In this document: piece after piece, positions 46,548-53,808 of the stretch
How the letters are laid out: each line of letters opens with the position of its first letter
How positions within the stretch are numbered: the first letter of the stretch is position 1
Assembly (NCBI RefSeq): GCF_001429785.1
Contig: NZ_LMJF01000014.1
Location: 160,488 to 217,943, forward strand
Source of the DNA: Lysobacter sp. Root916
Lineage (GTDB): Bacteria > Pseudomonadota > Gammaproteobacteria > Xanthomonadales > Xanthomonadaceae
Direction of reading: 5' to 3'
DNA length: 57,456 bases
Made by a program: the position numbers and the translations under genes
The notes under the pieces: model-generated
Told to the model about the DNA's origin: nothing
The model's database searches: none
Seen by the model: the letters and a program-made list of their open reading frames with translations, nothing else

Positions 46548-46563
46548 CGTGACCAGTGTCACA
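46548..46563. promoter_or_regulatory. CRP/Clp-type operator upstream of the DUF11 gene
   Basis: CGTGACCAGTGTCACA matches the CRP-type consensus TGTGA-N6-TCACA at 9 of 10 consensus bases. In Xanthomonadaceae the CRP homologue Clp (cyclic-di-GMP-sensitive in Xanthomonas) uses this motif to control secreted proteins. The box is only 15 bases upstream of the DUF11 start codon, which would suit repression rather than activation. Confidence 0.5.
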
Positions 46564-46585
46564 AAAAATCAGGAGAGATGCCTGA
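46563..46585 (-). terminator. Possible terminator after the RidA gene
   Basis: On the minus strand TCAGG, seven bases, CCTGA and then TTTTTT (plus-strand A-tract 46563-46568) form a short hairpin with a T-run, about 58 bases after the RidA stop. The stem is only five to six pairs. Confidence 0.5.
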
Positions 46586-46642
46586 ATTGGTCTTCACGCC
46601 ATCCGCTTAGCGGCACCCGCGGCGTGCCACCCCGACGCCGAA

Positions 46643-47173
46643 TCAGGGCGCGGGTGGCGGGCTCGGCTTCGGGATGTCGGCGCGCGGGCGGCGGCCGGAG
46701 CCGATCACCGCTTCGGCGCTGAGTTCCATCGACGCGCCTTTCGAGAACAGCGCCGTGGTGCCGACCGCGGTCCAGGCCGGGTAGTGGTCCTTGAAGAATT
46801 CGTGGTGCACTTTCAGCACCGGCTCGACCACGCGGCGGAACTCCTCGTGGTTCTGGGCCACGTGGAAGCTGTTGAGCTCGACCACGTCCTCCAGGCTCGC
46901 GCCCGCCTGCTTGAGGTGGACCTCGAGCTGCTGGAAAGCCCAGCGAATATTGGCCTCCTCGTCGGGGCCCGAACGCGACGGAATACCCGAGACGATCACC
47001 CGGTCGCCGACGCGCAGCACCGGCGTGTAGTGGATGTCGTGATAGGAGCTTTGCCAGCCGGCCGGCGCGAAATGCTCGCGCGTGGGCGCGGCGGCGCTCG
47101 GGGTTTCGGCGCCCGCGGCGGTGGCCACGGCGCACAGCACGGACAGCACCAGCACGACAGGCAGACGCGGCAT
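46643..47173 (-). CDS. Exported RidA/YjgF-family protein
   Basis: This 176-residue RidA-superfamily protein carries a signal peptide (about residues 1-22, AAGAE). The family core is visible in VGDRVIVSGIPSRSG, IRWAFQQLEVHLKQAGASLEDVVEL and the closing KGASMELSAEAVIGSG. Cytosolic RidA deaminates reactive enamines; here the signal peptide implies a periplasmic location, so the substrate may differ. The C-terminus is Pro-rich. It lies 76 bases downstream of ubiA on the same strand and upstream of the DUF11 gene. Confidence 0.85.
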   Translation of the reverse strand: MPRLPVVLVLSVLCAVATAAGAETPSAAAPTREHFAPAGWQSSYHDIHYTPVLRVGDRVIVSGIPSRSGPDEEANIRWAFQQLEVHLKQAGASLEDVVELNSFHVAQNHEEFRRVVEPVLKVHHEFFKDHYPAWTAVGTTALFSKGASMELSAEAVIGSGRRPRADIPKPSPPPAP

Positions 47174-47249
47174 CGCAGCACTCCGGTGACGGACGGTGCC
47201 GCCATTGTAGGCACGGGGCCGGCGCCAGGACTGCGCCGGGCCCGACCCT

Positions 47250-48173
47250 TCAGGCCGCCGTCGCGCCGCCGCCCAGGGCGTAGTCCAGCGCCAGCCCGGC
47301 GAACACCGTCAGCCCGACCCAGTGGTTGTGCAGGAAGGCCTTGAAGCAGGCCGCGCGCTCGCGGCCGCGCGCGATCGCGAATTCGTAGGCCACCAGCAAA
47401 CTCGCCAGGCCCAGGCCGCCGAAATACCAGACGCCCAGATCGGCGCGCTGCCCGGCCAGCGCCAGCGCGGCCAGGAACAGGGCGTACAACACGCCCTGGG
47501 CGATCAGGTCCATCTCGCCGAACAGGATCGCGGTCGACTTGGCGCCCATCTTGAGGTCGTCCTCGCGGTCGACCATCGCATACCAGGTGTCGTAGGCGGT
47601 CGCCCACAGGATGTTGGCCGCGTACAGCAGCCAGGCCACCGCCGGCACCTCGCCGCGCACCGCCGCGAACGCCATCGGGATGCCCCAGCCGAAGGCCATG
47701 CCCAGGTAGACCTGCGGCAGATAGGTGTAGCGCTTGAGGTAGGGATAGCTGGCGGCCAGGACCACGCCGACCACGCTCATCAGCACGGTCAGGCGGTTCA
47801 GGGTCAGCACCAGCGCGAACGCGGCCAGCATCAGCGCCGCGAACACCATCAGGGCCTCGCGCCCGCGCACCTCGCCGGTCGCCAGCGGGCGGTGCTTGGT
47901 GCGCTCGACATGCGGGTCCAGCCAGCGGTCGGCATAGTCGTTGATTACGCAGCCGGCCGAACGGGTCAGCCAGACCCCGGCGCTGAACACGAACAGGGTC
48001 CACAGCGAGGGCACCCCGCGCGCGGCGATCCACAGGCCCCACCAGGTCGGCCACAGCAGCAGCAGCCAGCCGATCGGGCGGTCACCGCGCACCAGCTTCC
48101 AGTACAGCCCCAGGCGGACTTTCCAGGCCGGCGGCGGCACCGATTCGGGGGTTTCGTAGCGCTCGTAACTCAT
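47250..48173 (-). CDS. ubiA: 4-hydroxybenzoate octaprenyltransferase
   Basis: UbiA attaches the polyprenyl tail to 4-hydroxybenzoate in ubiquinone synthesis, in the inner membrane. The 307-residue protein has the two Asp-rich motifs of the UbiA superfamily, [20 protein letters not shown] and [16 protein letters not shown], plus eight or nine membrane segments ([14 protein letters not shown]). I chose the ATG at 48173, where the family's N-terminus begins (RPIGWLL follows). Upstream frame residues, including GFEPPTNGF, are the antisense of the tRNA. Confidence 0.95.
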   Translation of the reverse strand: MSYERYETPESVPPPAWKVRLGLYWKLVRGDRPIGWLLLLWPTWWGLWIAARGVPSLWTLFVFSAGVWLTRSAGCVINDYADRWLDPHVERTKHRPLATGEVRGREALMVFAALMLAAFALVLTLNRLTVLMSVVGVVLAASYPYLKRYTYLPQVYLGMAFGWGIPMAFAAVRGEVPAVAWLLYAANILWATAYDTWYAMVDREDDLKMGAKSTAILFGEMDLIAQGVLYALFLAALALAGQRADLGVWYFGGLGLASLLVAYEFAIARGRERAACFKAFLHNHWVGLTVFAGLALDYALGGGATAA

Positions 48174-48317
48174 CCGATCAGAGTACCAAGCCCCGCAAGC
48201 GCGCCGCGATGCCGGCCGTTCGCCGCCGCCACGCCACGTCCGCGTGCGTTTGCGGCTAGAATGCCGGTCCCGCGTGGCCCCGACTTTGACCGGTCGGAGC
48301 GCCGGGATCTCAGCCAG

Positions 48318-48394
48318 GCGCCCGTAGCTCAGCCGGATAGAGTAGTGGCTTCCGAAGCCATTGGTCGGGGGTTCGAATCCCTCCGGGCGCGCCA
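48318..48394 (+). tRNA. tRNA-Arg (anticodon CCG)
   Basis: The 77-base sequence folds as a tRNA: acceptor arms GCGCCCG and CGGGCGC, a D-arm starting GCTC, anticodon stem GTGGC/GCCAT with loop TTCCGAA (anticodon CCG), T-arm GGGGG-TTCGAAT-CCCTC, and an encoded CCA end (48392-48394). CCG reads Arg codon CGG, which is frequent in GC-rich genomes. The gene lies between divergent ubiA and cytochrome c. Confidence 0.96.
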
Positions 48395-48440
48395 TTCCCA
48401 TGTCTACGGGCACGGGTGCCGGCTTTATACTGGCGTGCGG

Positions 48441-48464
48441 CCGCACCTTGGTGCGGTTCTTGTT
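48441..48464 (+). terminator. Terminator-like hairpin between tRNA-Arg and cytochrome c
   Basis: CCGCAC (48441-48446) and GTGCGG (48451-48456), loop CTTG, are followed by TTCTTGTT. It probably ends the tRNA transcript. A TATACT box at 48426-48431 lies just upstream, preceded by TCTACG at 48403-48408, so a promoter for the cytochrome gene may fire into the hairpin. Confidence 0.5.
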
Positions 48465-48507
48465 GATGGCTCCGCATGCCCGGCCGGGTGTGCGCAATAG
48501 GTGGATC

Positions 48508-49023
48508 GTGCGCAATTACGACCTCGAATTCCTGAAGAAATTCTCGATGGTGATCGGCTTCCTGATGCTGGTCACCCTCGGGCTGATGATCGCCGCCTAC
48601 TTCGTGCACCAGCAGATCCCGCCGGAGATCGACCCGGCCGTGGTCAAGCGCACCGAGCAGCGCATCGCTCCGGTCGGCGCGGTCTACGCCGGCAGCACAG
48701 GCGCCTCGGCCCAAGCCGCGGCCAAGGCCGCCGCTGCCGCCAAGGCCGCCTCGCAGGTCGCCTACGGCGGCACCACCGACGGCGCGGTGATCTTCGACAA
48801 CCTCTGCGCGGGCTGCCACAAGTCCGGCGCCGGCGGCGCACCGACCCTGGATCAGGCCCATTGGGGCCCGCGCCTGGCCAAGGGCAAGGACACCCTGCAC
48901 AAGCACGCCATCGAAGGCTTCACCGGCACCGCCGGCATCATGCCGCCCAAGGGCGGCAACCCGGCCCTGACCAACGAGCAGGTCTCCGCGACCGTCGACT
49001 GGATGCTGGCCAACCTGAAGTAA
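48508..49023 (+). CDS. Membrane-anchored c-type cytochrome (c5-like)
   Basis: This 171-residue protein has an N-terminal membrane anchor (about residues 9-32, [21 protein letters not shown]), an Ala-rich linker, and a cytochrome c domain with the heme motif CAGCH ([10 protein letters not shown]). A possible axial Met is in [11 protein letters not shown]. The GTG start at 48508 yields [15 protein letters not shown], matching Xanthomonad homologues in my recollection; an ATG at 48466 is possible but lacks a good ribosome-binding site. It would carry electrons to a terminal oxidase in the periplasm. A terminator follows. Confidence 0.85.
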   Translation: MRNYDLEFLKKFSMVIGFLMLVTLGLMIAAYFVHQQIPPEIDPAVVKRTEQRIAPVGAVYAGSTGASAQAAAKAAAAAKAASQVAYGGTTDGAVIFDNLCAGCHKSGAGGAPTLDQAHWGPRLAKGKDTLHKHAIEGFTGTAGIMPPKGGNPALTNEQVSATVDWMLANLK

Positions 49024-49048
49024 GCGCCGCCGCATCGCGCCGCGCCAC

Positions 49049-49077
49049 GACGCCGCCTTCGGGCGGCGTCGTCGTTT
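49049..49077 (+). terminator. Hairpin terminator after cytochrome c
   Basis: GACGCCGCC (49049-49057) and GGCGGCGTC (49062-49070) form a nine-base perfect stem, loop TTCG, followed by GTCGTTTCC. The T-tract is short but the position 26 bases past the stop fits termination. Confidence 0.65.
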
Positions 49078-49168
49078 CCGGGCCCCGCCGCCGCGCGCAT
49101 TACGGCGGCGTAATACGGAGTCGCCCGATCCGTTCGATAATGCGCGACCTCTCCGTGGCGCCCACGCG

Positions 49169-50974
49169 ATGCCTGCCTTCCGTCCCCGTTCCGCCGCCCT
49201 GCTGTTGCCCTGTCTGCTGCTGGCCGCCTGCGCCAGCCTGCAACGCGATCCGCTGCGCGCCGACGGCACGCCGTCGACGCCGATCGGCAGCGTGCAGGGG
49301 CACGGCGCGGCCAGCCCCCTGATCGGGCAACGGCTGGTCGTCGAAGGCACGGTGACCGCGGCGCTGATCGGCGAGAACGACCGCTTCATGGGTTGGTTCG
49401 TGCAGGACGGCGGCGACGACGACGAGGCCAGCTCCGACGCGCTGTTCGTGCCCGCCGCGGCGGACGTGTCGCTGCACACGGGCGACCGCGTGCGCGTGAT
49501 CGGGCGGGTGCTCGAACTCGACACCGGCCGCGGCAGCCACCTCACCGCGCTGGACCCCGAAGCCGCGCGCGTGCTCGGCCCCGGCCGCACCGAAACCCTG
49601 GTGCTGGACGCGCCGCCCGCCGATTGGTCGCGCTACGAAGGCATGCGCATCGGCATCGGCCGCGCCCTGACCCTGGCCGACACCGACGACATCGCCCAGG
49701 ACGGCCGCGCCCTGGTCGCCTTCGACGGGCCGCTGTGGCAGCCCGGCGAACGCGCCGCGCCCGGCAGCGAAGCGGCGCGCGCGATCGCCGCCGACAACGC
49801 CCGCCGCCGCCTGTGGCTGGACGACGGCCGCATCGTCGGCGCGCCCGCGCTGGACGCCGGCGTGCTCCCGTCCGGCTACGCGCAGGCGCGCAGCGGCAGC
49901 ACCCTGGAAGGCGCGGAAGGCGTGCTCGACGCGCGCGACGGCGGCTGGCGCCTGCAGTTGACCGCCACCCCGACCCTGCACGCCGCGGCGCGCGAACCGG
50001 CGCCGCAGGCCGGCGACGCCAGCGACCTGCGCATCGCCGCGTTCAACCTGGAAAACCTGTTCAACGGCGACGGCCGCGGCGCTGGCTTCCCGACCCCGCG
50101 CGGCGCCCGCGACGCGGTCGAGTACCAGCGCCAGCAGGCCAAGCTGATCGCGACCATCCAGGGCCTGAAGCCCGACATCGCCGCGCTGATGGAACTGGAG
50201 AACGACGGCTACGGCCCGGACTCGACCCTGGCCCAGCTGGTCGAAGGCCTGCGCCGCGACGGCGGCGACTGGCGCTTTGTGGCCACCTGCCAGCTGCCCT
50301 GCGCGGCGGATGCGCGCGGCCCCGGCAACGACCAGATCCGGGTCGGCCTGATCTACCGCGCCGACCGCGTCGCCCCGCGCGGCGCCGCCGTCACCCTGCC
50401 CGGCGGCCCCTTCGACAGCGGCAGCCGCGTGCCGCTGGCCCAGGCCTTCGTCGCCCTGCGACGCGGCCGCCCGGCCGGCCCGGCCTTCACGGTCGCGGCC
50501 AACCACTTCAAGTCCAAGGGCTGCGGCCAACAGGCCCAGGGCGCGGACCGCGATGCCGGCGACGGCGCCGCCTGCTGGAACGCCCTGCGCACCGAATCGG
50601 CGCGCCGCCTGGATGCCTGGCTGAAGACCGACCCCGCCCATTCCGGCAGCGATCTTGCGGTCATCCTCGGCGATCTGAATGCCTACGCCGAAGAAGAGCC
50701 GGTGCGCACCCTGAAGGATGCGGGCTGGCGCGACGCCTTCGTCGTGGCCAAGGTCGCGCGTCCCTATAGCTATGTGTACCAGGGCGAGCTCGGCCGCCTC
50801 GACCACGCCCTGCTCAGCCCCAGCCTGGCCACGCGCCTGCGCGGCGCGGTGGAATGGCACATCAATGCCGACGAGCCACTGTCGGCCGGTTATCGCGCCG
50901 GCGCCGACGGCCCCTGGCGCAGCTCCGACCACGACCCGCTGCTGCTGGCGTTCCGCCTGGTGACGGCCCGCTGA
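49169..50974 (+). CDS. Exported endonuclease/exonuclease/phosphatase-family lipoprotein
   Basis: This 601-residue predicted lipoprotein (lipobox LLAAC near residue 20) has an N-terminal OB-like region typical of secreted ExeM-like nucleases, then an EEP nuclease domain from about residue 285. That domain includes IAAFNLENLFN, ALMELENDGYG with the metal-binding Glu, NHFKSKGC, LGDLNAYAEEEPV and the closing SDHDPLLLAF. It probably degrades extracellular DNA or phosphodiesters at the cell surface or in the periplasm. The ATG at 49169 gives a proper signal sequence. Confidence 0.88.
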   Translation: MPAFRPRSAALLLPCLLLAACASLQRDPLRADGTPSTPIGSVQGHGAASPLIGQRLVVEGTVTAALIGENDRFMGWFVQDGGDDDEASSDALFVPAAADVSLHTGDRVRVIGRVLELDTGRGSHLTALDPEAARVLGPGRTETLVLDAPPADWSRYEGMRIGIGRALTLADTDDIAQDGRALVAFDGPLWQPGERAAPGSEAARAIAADNARRRLWLDDGRIVGAPALDAGVLPSGYAQARSGSTLEGAEGVLDARDGGWRLQLTATPTLHAAAREPAPQAGDASDLRIAAFNLENLFNGDGRGAGFPTPRGARDAVEYQRQQAKLIATIQGLKPDIAALMELENDGYGPDSTLAQLVEGLRRDGGDWRFVATCQLPCAADARGPGNDQIRVGLIYRADRVAPRGAAVTLPGGPFDSGSRVPLAQAFVALRRGRPAGPAFTVAANHFKSKGCGQQAQGADRDAGDGAACWNALRTESARRLDAWLKTDPAHSGSDLAVILGDLNAYAEEEPVRTLKDAGWRDAFVVAKVARPYSYVYQGELGRLDHALLSPSLATRLRGAVEWHINADEPLSAGYRAGADGPWRSSDHDPLLLAFRLVTAR

Positions 50975-51012
50975 GGGCCGGCCCGCTCACGCCCCCTCGG
51001 TATGATGCGCGC

Positions 51013-51675
51013 ATGACCACCCCCGCCTTCCCCAGCGAAGCCTCCACCGCGCTGAGCCTGACCGGCCCGGCCGGCACCCTCGAGGCCATCGTAGAAGCCG
51101 CCGAAGACCAGCCGCGGCCGCTGGTCGCGATCGTCTGCCACCCGCTGCCCACCGAGGGCGGGACCATGCACAACAAGGTCGTGACCATGACCGCGCGCGC
51201 CCTGCGCGAGTCCGGCGCGGCCACGGTGCGCTTCAACTACCGCGGCGTCGGCCAGTCCGAAGGCGAGTTCGACCAAGGCCGCGGCGAAGCCGACGACCTG
51301 CGCGCGGTCGCCGCCTGGGTGCGCGCGACCCGCCCCGACGCCCAGCTGTGGCTGGCCGGCTTCAGCTTCGGCGCCTATGTCTCGCTGAAGCTGGCCGACG
51401 AACTCAAGCCCGGCATGCTGATCTCGATCGCGCCGCCGGCCGGGCGCTGGGACTTCGCCGGCATCGTCGCGCCCGACTGCCCCTGGCTGGTGATCCAGGG
51501 CGAGGCCGACGAGATCGTCGACCCGCAGGCGGTCTACGCCTGGATCGACAGCCTCAAGCAGCCGCCGGACCTGGTGCGCATGCCCGACACCAGCCATTTC
51601 TTCCACCGCCGCCTGATCGACCTGCGCGGCGCGATCAAGAACGGCATCAAGCCCTACCTGCCTGCGCATGAGTGA
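51013..51675 (+). CDS. Alpha/beta hydrolase (predicted serine esterase)
   Basis: This 220-residue alpha/beta hydrolase of the COG2945-like group opens LTGPAGTLEAIVE, then VAIVCHPLPTEGGTMHNKVV, which is characteristic of the group. The nucleophile elbow is AGFSFGAYVS (Ser in F-S-F-G), the Asp lies in QGEADEIVDP and the His in SHFFHRRL. The substrate is unknown. Its last eight bases overlap the zapE start region, which couples translation. The ATG at 51013 is the best-placed start after the nuclease gene. Confidence 0.88.
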   Translation: MTTPAFPSEASTALSLTGPAGTLEAIVEAAEDQPRPLVAIVCHPLPTEGGTMHNKVVTMTARALRESGAATVRFNYRGVGQSEGEFDQGRGEADDLRAVAAWVRATRPDAQLWLAGFSFGAYVSLKLADELKPGMLISIAPPAGRWDFAGIVAPDCPWLVIQGEADEIVDPQAVYAWIDSLKQPPDLVRMPDTSHFFHRRLIDLRGAIKNGIKPYLPAHE

Positions 51676-52768
51676 AGCCACCGCGGCGGCGCTGCCGTCC
51701 GCCGCCTATGCCGCCGGCGTCGCCCGCGGCGACTGGAACGACGACCCCGCCCAGCACCCCGCGCTGCGCGAACTCGACCGTCTCCATGCGCTGCTCAGCG
51801 AGCCGCCCAAGCGCGGCCTGTTCGACGGGCTGCTCGGCAAGAAGGCCGAGACGCCGAAGGGCTTGTATCTGTGGGGCGGCGTCGGTCGCGGCAAGACCTT
51901 CCTGATCGATCTGTTCTTCGATGGGCTGCCGATCCGCGAGAAGCGCCGCACCCACTTCCACCGCTTCATGCGCGAAGTGCACACGCAATTGCGCGCGCAC
52001 GCGGGCGAGAGCGACCCCCTGGCCAAGATCGCGCGCCAATGGCGGCGCGAACTGCGCGTGCTGGTGCTGGACGAATTCTTCGTCATCGACATCGGCGACG
52101 CGATGCTGCTGGGCCGCCTGCTCGAACGCCTGTTCGCCGAGGGCGTGGCGCTGGTGACCACGTCCAACACCGCGCCACCCAATCTCTACGCCGAAGGCCT
52201 GCAGCGCGACCGCTTCAAGCCCGCGATCGCGCAGATCGAACAACACTGCGAAGTGCTGTTGCTGGACAGCGCGCACGACTACCGCCTGCGCGCGCTGACG
52301 CGCTCGCCGGTGTACCGCACCCCGCTGGACGCCGAGTCCGACGCCTGGCTGGGCGCGCGCTGGAAAGAACTGTCGATGGCCTGCCCCAAGGCGCAGGGCC
52401 CGCTGCATATCGACGGCCGCGACATTCCCGTGCGCGGCCTCGCCGAGGGCCACGCCTGGTTCGACTTCGCCGCGCTATGCGAAGGGCCGCGCGCGGCCAG
52501 CGACTACATCGAGATCGCCACCGAGCACCACACCGTGCTGCTGGGCGACATCCCGTTGTTCGATAGCCGCAACGAAGACCCCGCGCGCCGCTTCGTCACC
52601 CTGATCGACGAGCTGTACGACCGCCACGTCAACCTGGTCTGCACCGCCGCCGCCGCGCCCACCGAGCTGTACCGCGGCCACAAACTGGGCGGCGCCTTCG
52701 AACGCACGGCCTCGCGCTTGATCGAGATGCAGTCGGCGGAGTATTTGGCGTTGGAGCATCGGGGGTGA
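51668..52768 (+). CDS. zapE: Cell division protein ZapE (AFG1-like ATPase)
   Basis: ZapE is an AFG1-like AAA+ ATPase that destabilises FtsZ polymers during division and stress. The 366-residue protein has Walker A GGVGRGKT, Walker B RVLVLDEFFVIDIGDAM, the sensor-like TTSNTAPPNLYAEGLQRDRF, and FERTASRLIEMQS near the end. It lacks the mitochondrial extension. It overlaps the hydrolase gene by eight bases, so the two form an operon. Confidence 0.94.
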   Translation: MSEATAAALPSAAYAAGVARGDWNDDPAQHPALRELDRLHALLSEPPKRGLFDGLLGKKAETPKGLYLWGGVGRGKTFLIDLFFDGLPIREKRRTHFHRFMREVHTQLRAHAGESDPLAKIARQWRRELRVLVLDEFFVIDIGDAMLLGRLLERLFAEGVALVTTSNTAPPNLYAEGLQRDRFKPAIAQIEQHCEVLLLDSAHDYRLRALTRSPVYRTPLDAESDAWLGARWKELSMACPKAQGPLHIDGRDIPVRGLAEGHAWFDFAALCEGPRAASDYIEIATEHHTVLLGDIPLFDSRNEDPARRFVTLIDELYDRHVNLVCTAAAAPTELYRGHKLGGAFERTASRLIEMQSAEYLALEHRG

Positions 52769-52840
52769 GGGGCGTTGCAGGCGCTGGTAACGGCTCTTAG
52801 CGTCGCGGTGAGTGCTTCAAATCCTGATCGGGCTGCAAGA

Positions 52841-52875
52841 GCAAATCCCCCTTAATCCCCCTTTTTCAAAGGGGG
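52841..52875. repeat. Hairpin repeat after zapE, likely terminator
   Basis: GCAAATCCCCC followed by CCCCCTTT (52857-52864), TTC loop, and AAAGGGGG (52868-52875) matches the repeat at 13941-13977. It sits 73 bases after zapE. The stretch 52876-53067 shows no gene or clear promoter that I can support. Confidence 0.65.
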
Positions 52876-53079
52876 AAAGGCGCTGGACTCAGATCACTTC
52901 GGGTACGTCTCCACACTAGGTGGTGCGGAATAACTGTGCCGCATCGTGCGCATAACTCGTGCCACAAGGCCGTGCATCTCCTGCGTCGTCACCACACGTA
53001 TCCATTGCGCACACACTCCCGCAACAACCGACTCCGTTACCCTGCCGCTGGATGGAGCTGACGCAATAGGAGGGGGGGA

Positions 53080-53190
53080 ATGGGAGGATTAAGTCTGTGG
53101 CACTGGATCATCGTTCTGGGCTTGGGCGGCTGTTTCGCCTTGGTGGTGATCCTGATCATCGCCTTGTTGCGCATGCGCCGCGATAACTGA
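53080..53190 (+). CDS. TatA-like single-membrane-segment mini-protein
   Basis: A 36-residue protein begins [13 protein letters not shown], nearly the first thirteen residues of the TatA encoded at 4164 ([13 protein letters not shown]), including the polar His at position 8. Thereafter it diverges: a longer hydrophobic segment (about residues 10-30) ends in a basic tail LRMRRDN, with no TatA hinge or amphipathic helix. A consensus AGGAGG (53068-53073) lies six bases before the ATG, the best ribosome-binding site of this region, which strongly supports translation. It might modulate the Tat translocase or be an independent small membrane protein. It would be missed by usual length cut-offs. Confidence 0.72.
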   Translation: MGGLSLWHWIIVLGLGGCFALVVILIIALLRMRRDN

Positions 53191-53230
53191 CCGTGCGCGG
53201 CGCCGAGGCCGTCGTTGTGACGCCTCAACC

Positions 53231-53744
53231 CGTAGGGTGCGGTGAGCGCGAGCGAACCGCACCAACGTCGCATCGGTACGCGTACGCAACCTGTGGCGGC
53301 GTGAATTTTTCCGATCCGGACGTGCTCCGGAGGTAACGACGATGCGAGCGAACCCCGCGTGCGACGACCGCCGACCGTTGCGCCCGCGCCGCGCGATGGC
53401 CGTAGGGTGTGGTGAGCGCAAGCGAACCGCACCAGCGCAACTTCGGCACGGTCGCGAATCTCAAGGAAGCGCGCCTATGGCCAAACCCCGCCGGTCGCGG
53501 AGGCCACGACGATGCGGTTCGCTTGCGCTCACCGCATCCTACGATGGAGCGAAGCCCGCGTGCGACGACCGCTGACCATCGCGCCCGCGCCACGCGATGG
53601 CCGTAGGGTGTGGTGAGCGCAAGCGAACCGCACCAGCGCAACTTCGGCACGATCGCGAACCTCAAGCATGCGCGGCTATGGCCAAACTCCGCCGGTCACG
53701 CAGGCCACGACGATGCGGTTCGCTTGCGCTCACCGCATCCTACG
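53231..53744. repeat. Tandem inverted-repeat array, about 200-base period
   Basis: CGTAGGGTGYGGTGAGCGC occurs at 53231, 53401 and 53602. Each of the last two is paired with an inverted arm TGCGGTTCGCTTGCGCTCAC (53513-53543 and 53714-53744). The unit, including the sequence between arms, repeats with a period near 201 bases from about 53341 to 53744. Frames through it translate but are antisense repeats, not genes. One related arm is at 25301. The array looks like a duplicated extragenic palindrome. Confidence 0.75.
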
Positions 53745-53808
53745 CAGGCCGAACTCCGGGCGCGGCGACCATCGCCCGCCGCACCCAGCCCCAATTCGGA
53801 CGGGTTGC

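Noticed and set aside
48379-48515. Antisense reading giving [16 protein letters not shown] upstream of ubiA
   Set aside because: It is the known spurious translation of a tRNA-Arg gene in reverse; the ubiA start was moved to 48173.
53231-53744. CRISPR array
   Set aside because: The period near 201 bases and the long inverted arms do not fit CRISPR repeats of 23-50 bases with similar-length spacers.
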